In this document: in pieces, positions 1-7,754 of the stretch
Layout: each line of letters opens with the position of its first letter
Numbering within the stretch: the stretch's first letter is position 1
NCBI GenBank assembly: GCA_934229535.1
Contig: CAKQDS010000010.1
Span: 1-56,300 of the forward strand
Direction of reading: 5' to 3'
DNA from: an uncultured Anaeroplasmataceae bacterium
GTDB lineage: Bacteria; Bacillota_I; Bacilli_A; Acholeplasmatales; Anaeroplasmataceae
DNA: 56,300 nt
Notes under the pieces: model-generated
Told to the model about the DNA's origin: nothing
The model's database searches: none
What the model saw: the letters and a program-made list of their open reading frames with translations, nothing else
Translations under genes and position numbers: made by a program

Positions 1-116
1 CCTGTAATTCCTATAAGCTTGTCTCCATAAAACATAACATTATCAAAATCAAATATTTTCTTTTCCTCATGCTTAGTTTTATAAATCTTTTTAATGTTTG
101 ATAAACTTAATTTCAT
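1..116 (-). CDS. ABC transporter ATP-binding protein, N-terminal fragment
   Basis: The minus-strand frame starts with ATG at 114-116 and runs off the left edge of the window. It gives 38 residues that begin MKLSLSNIKKIYK and end YGDKLIGITG. This is the usual opening of an ABC ATPase: a first strand with the A-loop tyrosine region, then the strand leading into the Walker A loop, which would lie just outside the window. A strong AAGGAGG ribosome site at 128-134 and a promoter support the start. The substrate cannot be told. Confidence 0.6.
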   Translation of the reverse strand, partial: MKLSLSNIKKIYKTKHEEKKIFDFDNVMFYGDKLIGIT

Positions 117-142
117 ATATTACTAATCCTCCTTTTTCTATA

Positions 143-171
143 ATTATAGAATTAATTTTACTTAATGACAA
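143..171 (-). promoter_or_regulatory. Sigma-A-type promoter for the ABC ATPase gene
   Basis: On the minus strand there is a TTGTCA -35 (166-171), a 17-bp spacer and a consensus TATAAT -10 (143-148). The -10 sits inside the 14-bp palindrome TCTATAATTATAGA (137-150), which could also serve as a small operator. It lies upstream of the ATG at 116 with its ribosome site. Confidence 0.5.
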
Positions 172-173
172 GA

Positions 174-207
174 TAAAAAAACAAAAAGTACTATAAAAGT
201 ACTTTTT
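174..207 (-). terminator. Rho-independent terminator after dnaI
   Basis: A perfect 9-bp inverted repeat, AAAAAGTAC (183-191) and GTACTTTTT (199-207), has a 7-base loop. Read on the minus strand it is followed by a T-rich tail (174-182). It sits 15 bases past the dnaI stop and closes the replication/repair operon. Confidence 0.8.
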
Positions 208-222
208 ATCAATAAAAATATT

Positions 223-1092
223 TTAGTCATTAAATTTAACAACTAGAACCAATCTTTGTAGTCTAGTCATAATTCTTGTGGCTTTGGTTTTATCCTCATC
301 AACATTTGTAGAAGCAAAATGATTAGTTAATGAGCTCATAGATAAATTAGTAGAAATGAATACTGGTTTTTCATCCATCATTCGGAAATTTAATAGTGGT
401 GAAATTATTTCATCTCTTACCCAAGGACTCATCATTTCACTACCTAAATCATCAAGCATTAAAACTGGAACCTCTTTAAGCATATTCATCATTTCCTCAA
501 GACGAGGTGTACCAACAGCACTTTTTAGATCTCTAATTAGATCTGGAACATATATTAATAAGGATTCAACATTTATTTTGGCTAATTCATTAGCAAGTGC
601 TGCAAGTAAATAGGTCTTTCCACATCCACAAGGTCCTGTTAAGCATAAGCCTTGAGTAAGATGATCATTATCTTTATAACTATCAATAAATTTTAAAATA
701 TAATTATAGGCCTTAGTTCTTGCTTCACTTGTTAGGTGAAAATCACTTAATGATGATTTCAAAACATTTTTTGAAATATAAAGAGTATTTAGGCAGGTTT
801 TTTGACTTAATTTGTTTTCATATTCCTGCATAAAGCTACAAGCTTTAGTGTTAAAATAATATCTATCATTAGCTAAAATAACGTTTTTCAAATAGCCCTT
901 AGGATTATTTTTACATTCAGTTAAGCTCTTGCAGCCTTGACAATTTTTCCAATCTCTTAAGGCGTTAGCAAATTCAATATAATTATCACTATTAATATCA
1001 AAACTTTCAAGAAGAGGCTCAGCCTTTAATTCATTAATATAATCTTTATCAGCATTGTCCGGTTCGAAAATCTTTGCTTCAAGCTTTTTCAT
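223..1092 (-). CDS. dnaI: Primosomal protein DnaI, replicative helicase loader
   Basis: DnaI is an AAA+ ATPase that loads the replicative helicase onto DNA with the help of DnaB and DnaD. At 289 residues it is near the usual size. The C-terminal ATPase domain shows Walker A (GPCGCGKT, about residue 153) and Walker B (VLMLDDLGSE, about 210). The N-terminal half contains a CQGC...C cysteine cluster (about residues 52-61), as in the zinc-binding helicase-interaction domain of the family. The start ATG overlaps the dnaB stop by 4 bases, so the two are translationally coupled. It is the last gene of the operon. Confidence 0.93.
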   Translation of the reverse strand: MKKLEAKIFEPDNADKDYINELKAEPLLESFDINSDNYIEFANALRDWKNCQGCKSLTECKNNPKGYLKNVILANDRYYFNTKACSFMQEYENKLSQKTCLNTLYISKNVLKSSLSDFHLTSEARTKAYNYILKFIDSYKDNDHLTQGLCLTGPCGCGKTYLLAALANELAKINVESLLIYVPDLIRDLKSAVGTPRLEEMMNMLKEVPVLMLDDLGSEMMSPWVRDEIISPLLNFRMMDEKPVFISTNLSMSSLTNHFASTNVDEDKTKATRIMTRLQRLVLVVKFND

Positions 1093-2297
1093 AGTTCCTT
1101 AAAGCCCTCCTCTACCTTATCAATTCTTTCATTTACCCAATCATCTGCAGGCTTTTCCTTCTTATTTGCAGATTTTCTTGCTGTCTTCTTTGCTTCAATT
1201 TTATTATCAACAATAAATTTAACTGCATCCTCGATTGTTTTTATTTGATAATCATTAGTCCAAGTATCTGCCATTTTTATAAAATAGGTGTTTTTTGGTA
1301 ATTCATAATCATTATTTTGCAGTGCATAAATAATCATACAATTTATTATTCCTCTTGGAATATTATTTAATTTTATATATAATTCATCTATTTGCTTCAA
1401 ATAATCAGCAAAATAGCCAGTTTTAGAATCATCAGTAATAACTTCATTTAATAAATTAACACTTGTTATTGTCTCTAAAGCCTTATAGTCACCAAATGCT
1501 GCATATTTATTTTTAAGTTTTGGTGCTGAATCATGAATAAATAAATATTTAATTGATGCCTTCTTACGAATAAGAGTTGGATTATAATAGCCAAGCTTAT
1601 CAATTGCTTCTTTAGTTACACTAGCCATTTCATATTCATCAAAGCCATAAACATAGGCCGTATTTAAAATTGCTCTCTTAAATTGCTTTTTATTGGGTGG
1701 AATCTTATCCTCAATAATTAAGTGCTCAAATTTATTATAATCAAATTCTAAATTATTAATTTCAACATCACTTGCATTTGGTTTACCAAATAATTCAGCT
1801 AAAATTTCCTTATCATTATTTGCGACCTTATCAGTATATACCTCATCAAATTTCAAGGTTTTATCAATATAATCATCCTCTACAAGCTTAGGTAGTACAA
1901 AATGATTTAAAATATTTTTATAACAGGCCTCGCCCACAGTTCCATATAAATAAACACCAAGTACTCCGTCTGTTAAAAAGCTTTTAGCTGACTTTGGTGG
2001 TAATAAAATAAATATATATTTATCTAATTCAATATATCTTTTTAAAAGACCAATGCCTTCTAGCTTTTTCAAGGCATTATTAAATTCTGTTGGTGTATAA
2101 TTATATAAATCACAAAATTGACTAATTGGATATTCCTCACTAGACATTCCACCTCTATTTAAAAATGCTGACATACATAAATAAATAGATAATGCCTTAG
2201 GTCCCATTAGTGGAGCATATAAAAGGGTTAAGGCATTATAGTCATCAGGTGATAAATTAAAATTTGATTTTATTAATGCTAGCTCCTCGTATTTCAT
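1089..2297 (-). CDS. dnaB: Replication initiation/membrane attachment protein DnaB (Bacilli type)
   Basis: This is the Firmicutes DnaB, a primosome co-loader and not the hexameric helicase. The 402-residue protein has an N-terminal winged-helix region (for example LLYAPLMGPKALSIYLCMSAFL) and a C-terminal DnaB/DnaD-type helical domain ending in WVNERIDK. Identification rests on these features and on its position directly before dnaI, as in Bacillus. The start overlaps the preceding 120-residue gene by ATGA. In Bacillus nrdR precedes dnaB; here an unrelated small gene takes that place. Confidence 0.88.
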   Translation of the reverse strand: MKYEELALIKSNFNLSPDDYNALTLLYAPLMGPKALSIYLCMSAFLNRGGMSSEEYPISQFCDLYNYTPTEFNNALKKLEGIGLLKRYIELDKYIFILLPPKSAKSFLTDGVLGVYLYGTVGEACYKNILNHFVLPKLVEDDYIDKTLKFDEVYTDKVANNDKEILAELFGKPNASDVEINNLEFDYNKFEHLIIEDKIPPNKKQFKRAILNTAYVYGFDEYEMASVTKEAIDKLGYYNPTLIRKKASIKYLFIHDSAPKLKNKYAAFGDYKALETITSVNLLNEVITDDSKTGYFADYLKQIDELYIKLNNIPRGIINCMIIYALQNNDYELPKNTYFIKMADTWTNDYQIKTIEDAVKFIVDNKIEAKKTARKSANKKEKPADDWVNERIDKVEEGFKEL

Positions 2298-2656
2298 TTT
2301 AATACCTCAGGATGAAGCCCTAAGCCTTTAAATTCAACCTTTTTATTTAAATTAACATAAATTGTTCTTAAAAGCTTTTCAACCTTTGTCTTCTTCATAA
2401 AAACATAATAAGCATCAACAAATATATCAAGTGATGTTTCTCTTTTATTAAATTCATTAAATTTAATAGTTAAATTAACATCATTTCTTTGTTCTAAAAG
2501 CTCAAAATAATCATCATCCTCATGAGTTAAATCAAAATCAAGAGCCTTACATACCTCAATAACAGCCTTCTTTAATTTTAAATAATCACATTTATAATAA
2601 TGTGTCTTTAAAAAATCATATTTAGCATTTTCACTTGTTTCAACATTTAATGGCAT
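2294..2656 (-). CDS. Conserved-looking protein of unknown function between coaE and dnaB
   Basis: I do not recognise this 120-residue protein. It is soluble, with no signal peptide or membrane segment. It looks like a compact alpha/beta fold: an N-terminal helix, strands with the pattern VNLTIKFNEF and TSLDIFVDAYYVF, then KVEKLLRTIYVNLNKKVEFKGLG. The start has a good GGAGG ribosome site inside the end of coaE, and its stop overlaps the dnaB start. The tight packing shows a real gene of the replication operon. It occupies the slot that holds nrdR in Bacillus but has no zinc ribbon or ATP-cone, so it is not NrdR. Confidence 0.8.
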   Translation of the reverse strand: MPLNVETSENAKYDFLKTHYYKCDYLKLKKAVIEVCKALDFDLTHEDDDYFELLEQRNDVNLTIKFNEFNKRETSLDIFVDAYYVFMKKTKVEKLLRTIYVNLNKKVEFKGLGLHPEVLK

Positions 2657-3228
2657 GCTATAACCTCCAATACATCTAAGACCTTTTTTCTTGTTTCTAA
2701 AAATGTTCCACTTGTATCAATAACATAATCAGACATTTTAGCCTTTAAGTTTAAATCCATTTGCTTATTAATAATATTTATAGCCTCAGCCTTAGAAATA
2801 TTATCCCTAAGCATCAATCTTTCAATTTCTAAATCTAAAGGTAAATAGGCACATATTATTATATCACAAATAGTATCTAAATTTGTTTCAAATAATATTG
2901 GTGCATCAATAAAAATTAATTCTTCCTTTGATTTTTTTATTTCTTCCTTTATTTTTTTAATTATCAAAGGATGGAATAAATTATTTAACCAGTTTAATTT
3001 TTCTTGATTATGAAAAACTATTTTACCAACTGCCTTGCGATTTATTTTATTACCTTCTAAGATTTCATTTCCAAAATAATTTAGGGCCTCTTTAATTATA
3101 AATTTATCATCCCATAGGCTATGAGTAATTTCATCACAATCAATCAAATAATATTTTTCTTTAACAATATTGCTTATGTTAGTTTTACCACAAGCAATTC
3201 CCCCTGTAATTCCAATAATCTTTTTCAT
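2647..3228 (-). CDS. coaE: Dephospho-CoA kinase CoaE
   Basis: CoaE phosphorylates dephospho-CoA at the ribose 3'-hydroxyl, the last step of coenzyme A synthesis. The P-loop is GITGGIACGKT at the N-terminus. It is followed by YYLIDCDEITHSLW, which carries the conserved D-x-(D/E) substrate motif, and by LIFIDAPILFE in the centre. At 193 residues it has the normal length. The start directly follows the mutM stop (TAG-ATG), and coaE next to mutM and polA is the standard Firmicutes order. Confidence 0.95.
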   Translation of the reverse strand: MKKIIGITGGIACGKTNISNIVKEKYYLIDCDEITHSLWDDKFIIKEALNYFGNEILEGNKINRKAVGKIVFHNQEKLNWLNNLFHPLIIKKIKEEIKKSKEELIFIDAPILFETNLDTICDIIICAYLPLDLEIERLMLRDNISKAEAINIINKQMDLNLKAKMSDYVIDTSGTFLETRKKVLDVLEVIACH

Positions 3229-4038
3229 CTATTTTTGACAATTAGAACAATAATATGTTGTTCTTCCTCCAACACGCACGATATCTAAAGGATGTTTACA
3301 TATTGGACATTCCTTTTTAGTATGAACATTTAAGAAATTTTGATATTCACCACTTACTCCAAGTGATGAGGTATAGCTTCTAATGGTTGTCCCCTTATAT
3401 TCAATTGCCTTATTAAAGATTTTCTCTGCTTCATCAATTATTTTTTGACATTCATCTTTAGTAATAGATGAAGCAATTCTTAAAGGATTAATTTTAGCAC
3501 TAAATAAAACCTCATCAACATAAATATTACCAAGTCCTACTAAAATATGCTGATCTAAAAGAGCACTTTTAATAGGAATATGTTTATTTTTTAGTTTATT
3601 GAATAAATCATCATAATTTCTTTTGAATGGTTCATAGCCAAGCAAAGATAGTGGTGGAGTAATATATAAATCACTATTTTTCTTATATTCAAGCCTACCA
3701 AATTTTCTAACATCCTGATACATTAGCTTATAGCCATTATCAAAGTAGAAAACTAAATGAATATGTTTATTTAAAGGAAAATCATTTTTCTCATAAAAAT
3801 ATTTACCTTCCATTCGTAGGTGACTTAAAACATAATTATCATCATCAAGCTTAAAAATCAAATATTTACCAAGTCTATTAATTTCTTTAAAATAATGATC
3901 AACTACATTATTTATAAAATAATCCTTATCGCCATCAATAATTTTATCATAGAATATTTCAATATTAATGATTTTTTTATTAAGTATTTCTGATTCTAAA
4001 ACCCTTCTTACGGTTTCAACCTCTGGTAATTCTGGCAT
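3229..4038 (-). CDS. mutM: Formamidopyrimidine-DNA glycosylase MutM (Fpg)
   Basis: MutM excises 8-oxoguanine and formamidopyrimidines and nicks the abasic site. The N-terminus is MPELPEVETV, with the catalytic proline after the initiator methionine and the glutamate at position 3. The C-terminus has the C-x2-C...C-x2-C zinc finger (CPICKHP and YYCSNC). Near residue 170 is the helix-two-turn-helix motif with GLGNIYVDE. At 269 residues it is full length. Start and previous stop are fused as TAATG, so expression is coupled to the nitroreductase gene. Confidence 0.96.
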   Translation of the reverse strand: MPELPEVETVRRVLESEILNKKIINIEIFYDKIIDGDKDYFINNVVDHYFKEINRLGKYLIFKLDDDNYVLSHLRMEGKYFYEKNDFPLNKHIHLVFYFDNGYKLMYQDVRKFGRLEYKKNSDLYITPPLSLLGYEPFKRNYDDLFNKLKNKHIPIKSALLDQHILVGLGNIYVDEVLFSAKINPLRIASSITKDECQKIIDEAEKIFNKAIEYKGTTIRSYTSSLGVSGEYQNFLNVHTKKECPICKHPLDIVRVGGRTTYYCSNCQK

Positions 4039-4553
4039 TATTTCACCTCATTATAATAAACCCTTGTATAATCCTCTTTTTTAGCATCATAAAATGCCTT
4101 ATCATCATTTGGATAGCCTAAGACTATAAGTGAAAAAACAAAGCGGCCATCATTGATACCTAATATTTCATTAGCCTTGTTCATTCTTTCTTCAATTGGT
4201 GAAATACCAATCCAGCATGAGCCTATATTTAAGCTTCTTGCCATAATTAAAATAGCAGTTGTAGCACTAGCTAAATCCTGGTCTGCCATTAAAGGAGTTA
4301 ATAGCTTATTTTTATCCTCACCAACTACAGCAATACAAAGCGGTGCATCCTTAATAAATAAAGAATGATTAGATACCATAGCAAGCTTATTTAAAACATC
4401 CTTGTTATCAACAACCACAAATGCCTTTGATTTTTGATTTCTAGCAGTTGGCGCACTAAAGCCAGCTCTTATTAATAAATCAATATCATTTTTATTTATT
4501 GATTCATTTTTAAATTTTCTAACACTTCTTCTTGTTAAAACATAGTCATCCAT
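4038..4553 (-). CDS. Nitroreductase-family FMN protein
   Basis: This is a small NAD(P)H-dependent flavin reductase of the nitroreductase superfamily, 171 residues, near the short end for the family. The N-terminal RRSVRKF is the characteristic FMN-phosphate binding segment. APTARNQ (about residue 34) and LNIGSCWIG (about 110) are further flavin-site landmarks. The substrate cannot be deduced. It is inserted between polA and mutM with TAATG junctions on both sides, so it belongs to the repair operon. Confidence 0.88.
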   Translation of the reverse strand: MDDYVLTRRSVRKFKNESINKNDIDLLIRAGFSAPTARNQKSKAFVVVDNKDVLNKLAMVSNHSLFIKDAPLCIAVVGEDKNKLLTPLMADQDLASATTAILIMARSLNIGSCWIGISPIEERMNKANEILGINDGRFVFSLIVLGYPNDDKAFYDAKKEDYTRVYYNEVK

Positions 4554-7168
4554 TATTTCACCTCATACCAATTAGCTCCAAAGGAATCAGAAACCTTAAG
4601 AGGAACTCTTAGCTTCATTGCATTCTCCATCTTGCTTCTAACAATATTTTGAACAATTTCCTCCTCGCCCTTTTTAACCTCTAGTACTATTTCATCATGT
4701 ACTGTTACAACCATATAGCTTTCAAGCTTATTTTTTTCAAGCTCACGATCAACATCAATCATAGCTATTTTAATAATATCAGCAGCACTGCCTTGAATTG
4801 GGGCATTCATTGCTGTTCTTTTAGCAAATTCTCTTTGCATAAAAGCCTTAGAATTTATATCAGGAATATATCTAATACGATTTTTAACTGTTTTAACATA
4901 GCCTTTTTCACTGCATTCCTTTAAAACATTTTTCATATAGATATCTATTTCAGGATAAACGCTATTATATTTTTCTATAAAGACTTGAGCCTCCTTGTTA
5001 GATATTCTTAAATCTGTTGCAAGGCCATAAGCACTCATACCATAAATAATTCCAAAATTAACAACCTTAGCTTGTCTTCGTTCCTCTTTAGTAATTTCAT
5101 CCTTACCAAAGATTTCCTTAGCTGTTTCGCTATGAATATCCTCATCATTATTAAAAGCCTTAATAAGCTTAGAAACATTAGCTAAATGAGCTAAAACTCT
5201 AAGTTCGATTTGCGAATAATCCGCACTATAAAAGCTATTACCTTCAATTTTTGGAACATACATTTTTCTTACTAAATGCCCTTCCTCACTACGAATTGGG
5301 ATATTTTGAAGATTAGGCTCAACTGATGACAATCTACCAGTTTGTGTTAAAGCCTGTTGGAAAATAGTATGAACACAGCCATCAGGATAAATCATTTCCT
5401 TAATGCCACTAACATAAGTAGAATTAAGCTTAGTTAGCATACGATATTCTAAAATTTTTGAAACAATTGGATGAAGCATAATTATAGAATTTAGGATATC
5501 AGCATCAGTTGAATAGCCATTTTTATGATTCTTCTTAGGATATGGAATTGCAAGCTCATCAAATAAAACACTTCCAAGCTGCTTAGGTGAAGAAATATTA
5601 AATTCATGACCTGATAGTTCATAAATTTCTTTAGATATATTAGTTATTCTTTCCTCTAATGATACTCTTTGACGTTCAAGCTCAGCTGTATCAATCTTCA
5701 TTCCTCTAAATTCCATCTTAGCAAGCACCTTGCTTAAAGGAATTTCAATATCAGTTAAAAGTGAGGTTTGATCTAGCTCTTTAAGCTTATTTATAACCTT
5801 GTCCTTTAATTTATGAATTGTTAAACATTTTCTAATTAAATGGTCATAAATAACCTCTTTATTAGGTATAGTCTTTTTACTACCCTTGCCATAAACATTT
5901 TCCTCATATAAGGCGATAGATGGCTCATAAGAATCACAAACAACCTTAAATTCTTCCTTACCAAGAGAGGGATTTATTAAATATGAGGCCATCAATAAAT
6001 CAAAATCTATACCATTCAATTCATAACCAAGTCTTTTAAATAAAACATAATTTCTTTTATAATCATAAGTAAATTTATGATTTTTATCATCAGCTAAAAA
6101 CAATTCTAAATCAATTGATTGACCAATTAATTCAAGAGGAATAATAAAATTACCTTTTTCATTTACAAGACCAAATGCTAAAATAGGTGATTTATGATAA
6201 TTATAATCACTAGCCTCTAGCATAATTGTACTATTTGGTAATAAGATGCTTTTTAAATCTAAAAAATCAGCTACCTTATATTCAATATTTTCATTATTAC
6301 TATCCTTAGACATTTCCTTTAATAAGGATGTAAATTCCATTTTTTGATAAAATTCAATTAATCTATCTTTATTAATTTCCTTTTTTAAAATTTCATTAAC
6401 AGTTAAATTAATTGGTGAGTCGGTATTAATTGTTGCCATTTTCTTACATAAAAGAGCTTGTTCATAATAGCTTCTAATATTTTCTCCATCAGCGCCCTTA
6501 ATTTCATCCTTATGTTCAATAATACCATCAAGACTACCATAAGCAAGTAAATATTTAATTGCTTTCTTTTCGCCAATTTTTGGAATACCTGGTAGGTTAT
6601 CTGATTTATCACCCATTAGGGCCTTTAAATCAACAAACTGTGTATAATCGATTTGATATTCCTCCTTAAAGGAATTAATATCAAAATCCTTTAAATCTGT
6701 CATTCCTTTTTTAGTTAAATGAACAGTTGTGTTTGGACTAATAAGCTGTAATAAATCCTTATCAGATGAATAGACATCAACATGATAGCCATCACCCTCA
6801 CCCATCTTTGCCATAGTACCAATAATATCATCAGCCTCATATAATGGCATCTCAAATCTTTTGATACGCATTATATCAAGATATTCCTTAATGAATTCAA
6901 TCTGCATACGCATTTCATCTGGCATTGGAGCACGTCCGGCCTTATAATCGGTCATAAATTCATGACGGAATGTTTTCTTACCAGCATCAAACGCAACTAA
7001 AATTGCATCATAATCTGAAGAAATTAAATGATTTATCATTCTAGCAAAGGCATAAATTGCATTTGTATATAATCCCTTAGAATTAGTTGTTAAATTACCT
7101 ACCCCGGCCATACCAAAATAGGCACGATACATTAATGAATTACCATCAACTAATATCATCCTTTTCAT
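4553..7168 (-). CDS. polA: DNA polymerase I, proofreading-deficient type
   Basis: The 871-residue protein has three regions. The first is a 5' nuclease (for example AFDAGKKTFRHEF and MGDKSDNLPGIPKIG). The second is a 3'-5' exonuclease-like region. The third is the polymerase with motif A (DYSQIELRVLAHL), motif B (RRQAKVVNFGIIYGMS) and motif C (VTVHDEIVLEV). In the exonuclease-like region the expected D-x-E of Exo I is replaced by LEA, so proofreading should be absent, as in the Bacillus enzyme. The O-helix phenylalanine (VVNFG) favours deoxynucleotides. It is the second gene of the operon, 15 bases after yhbY. Confidence 0.96.
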   Translation of the reverse strand: MKRMILVDGNSLMYRAYFGMAGVGNLTTNSKGLYTNAIYAFARMINHLISSDYDAILVAFDAGKKTFRHEFMTDYKAGRAPMPDEMRMQIEFIKEYLDIMRIKRFEMPLYEADDIIGTMAKMGEGDGYHVDVYSSDKDLLQLISPNTTVHLTKKGMTDLKDFDINSFKEEYQIDYTQFVDLKALMGDKSDNLPGIPKIGEKKAIKYLLAYGSLDGIIEHKDEIKGADGENIRSYYEQALLCKKMATINTDSPINLTVNEILKKEINKDRLIEFYQKMEFTSLLKEMSKDSNNENIEYKVADFLDLKSILLPNSTIMLEASDYNYHKSPILAFGLVNEKGNFIIPLELIGQSIDLELFLADDKNHKFTYDYKRNYVLFKRLGYELNGIDFDLLMASYLINPSLGKEEFKVVCDSYEPSIALYEENVYGKGSKKTIPNKEVIYDHLIRKCLTIHKLKDKVINKLKELDQTSLLTDIEIPLSKVLAKMEFRGMKIDTAELERQRVSLEERITNISKEIYELSGHEFNISSPKQLGSVLFDELAIPYPKKNHKNGYSTDADILNSIIMLHPIVSKILEYRMLTKLNSTYVSGIKEMIYPDGCVHTIFQQALTQTGRLSSVEPNLQNIPIRSEEGHLVRKMYVPKIEGNSFYSADYSQIELRVLAHLANVSKLIKAFNNDEDIHSETAKEIFGKDEITKEERRQAKVVNFGIIYGMSAYGLATDLRISNKEAQVFIEKYNSVYPEIDIYMKNVLKECSEKGYVKTVKNRIRYIPDINSKAFMQREFAKRTAMNAPIQGSAADIIKIAMIDVDRELEKNKLESYMVVTVHDEIVLEVKKGEEEIVQNIVRSKMENAMKLRVPLKVSDSFGANWYEVK

Positions 7169-7183
7169 ATCTTTTCACCCCAA

Positions 7184-7486
7184 CTATTTCTTACTCTTTG
7201 GTAAAACAATAGGCTCCTTCGCCTTTGATGAATGCTTATATAAAACAATAATATGGCCAATAATTTGCACAACCTCAATATGATAGCCTTCAAATATATT
7301 AGAAGCCTCCTCATAAGAAATTGTACTATTAGCAAGCATATTAACCTTCATTAATTCGTGTTTAGCAAGATATGAGGAAATCCCTTCCATCATCTCTAAA
7401 CTAATTCCTTCCTTACCAATTTGAAAAACGGGCTCTAAATGATTAGCAAGTCCCCTTAAATAAGCTTTTTGTTTTGGATTTAGCAT
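7184..7486 (-). CDS. yhbY: YhbY-type CRM-domain RNA-binding protein
   Basis: This is a single CRM domain that binds pre-50S ribosomal particles in characterised homologues. LNPKQKAYLRGLANHLEPVF and the downstream GKEG loop are typical. A TTG at 7493-7495 opens the frame, but the AAAGGA ribosome site (7498-7503) is too close to it. The ATG at 7484-7486 has correct spacing, so 100 residues are expected. The C-terminus is lysine-rich. It is the first gene of the repair/replication operon. Confidence 0.88.
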   Translation of the reverse strand: MLNPKQKAYLRGLANHLEPVFQIGKEGISLEMMEGISSYLAKHELMKVNMLANSTISYEEASNIFEGYHIEVVQIIGHIIVLYKHSSKAKEPIVLPKSKK

Positions 7487-7512
7487 AAAAATCAAGTCCT
7501 TTCTATTCCTTA

Positions 7513-7541
7513 ATTATATCATACTTTAAAACATATGTATA
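7513..7541 (-). promoter_or_regulatory. Promoter of the yhbY-polA-dnaI operon
   Basis: The minus strand shows TATACA (7536-7541), a 17-bp spacer and TATAAT (7513-7518), with an extended TGA just before the -10. It lies between the terminator at 7547-7570 and the yhbY ribosome site. Confidence 0.55.
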
Positions 7542-7546
7542 TGAAA

Positions 7547-7570
7547 AAAATGGATATTAAAATCCATTTT
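7547..7570 (-). terminator. Rho-independent terminator upstream of yhbY
   Basis: AAAATGGAT (7547-7555) pairs with ATCCATTTT (7562-7570). On the minus strand the hairpin is followed by a run of Ts. It follows the gene remnant at 7578-7703, not the adhE stop, which suggests a once-functional gene lay here. Confidence 0.55.
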
Positions 7571-7577
7571 CATTAAA

Positions 7578-7703
7578 CTAATTTTTAATATTTATCGTTA
7601 TTTCTCGGCCATCTAATAAATAAAAACTATTTTCTTTAGCATTAAGAACACTATTTATATCAAGACGAAGAAAGCTCGCTGTATAATAGAATAATTTTTT
7701 AAG
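7578..7703 (-). pseudogene. Remnant of a gene, possibly the end of a LytTR-type regulator
   Basis: An open frame of 41 codons without a start codon ends in TAG at 7578-7580. The translation includes FLRLDINSVLNAKE and FYLLDGREITINIKN. The pattern F-x-R...N-S-x-x-N...(L/V)-x-DG-x-x-I-x-I resembles the last strands of LytTR DNA-binding domains, but the match is weak. An ATG lies just upstream in another frame (M-K-M-T-stop), as if a base were lost. It sits between two terminators. Confidence 0.3.
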
Positions 7704-7713
7704 TCATTTTCAT

Positions 7714-7743
7714 AAAAAAAGGCGCCTACAAGTAGTAAGCACC
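7714..7743 (-). terminator. Terminator of adhE
   Basis: A 9-bp stem with G-T pairs, GGTGCTTAC (7735-7743) and GTAGGCGCC (7721-7729) on the minus strand, has a 5-base loop. Seven Ts follow (7714-7720). It lies 11 bases past the adhE stop. Confidence 0.85.
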
Positions 7744-7754
7744 ATTTTAATTAA

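Noticed and set aside
137..150. 14-bp palindrome TCTATAATTATAGA as an operator
   Set aside because: It is largely explained by the -10 element in AT-rich sequence.
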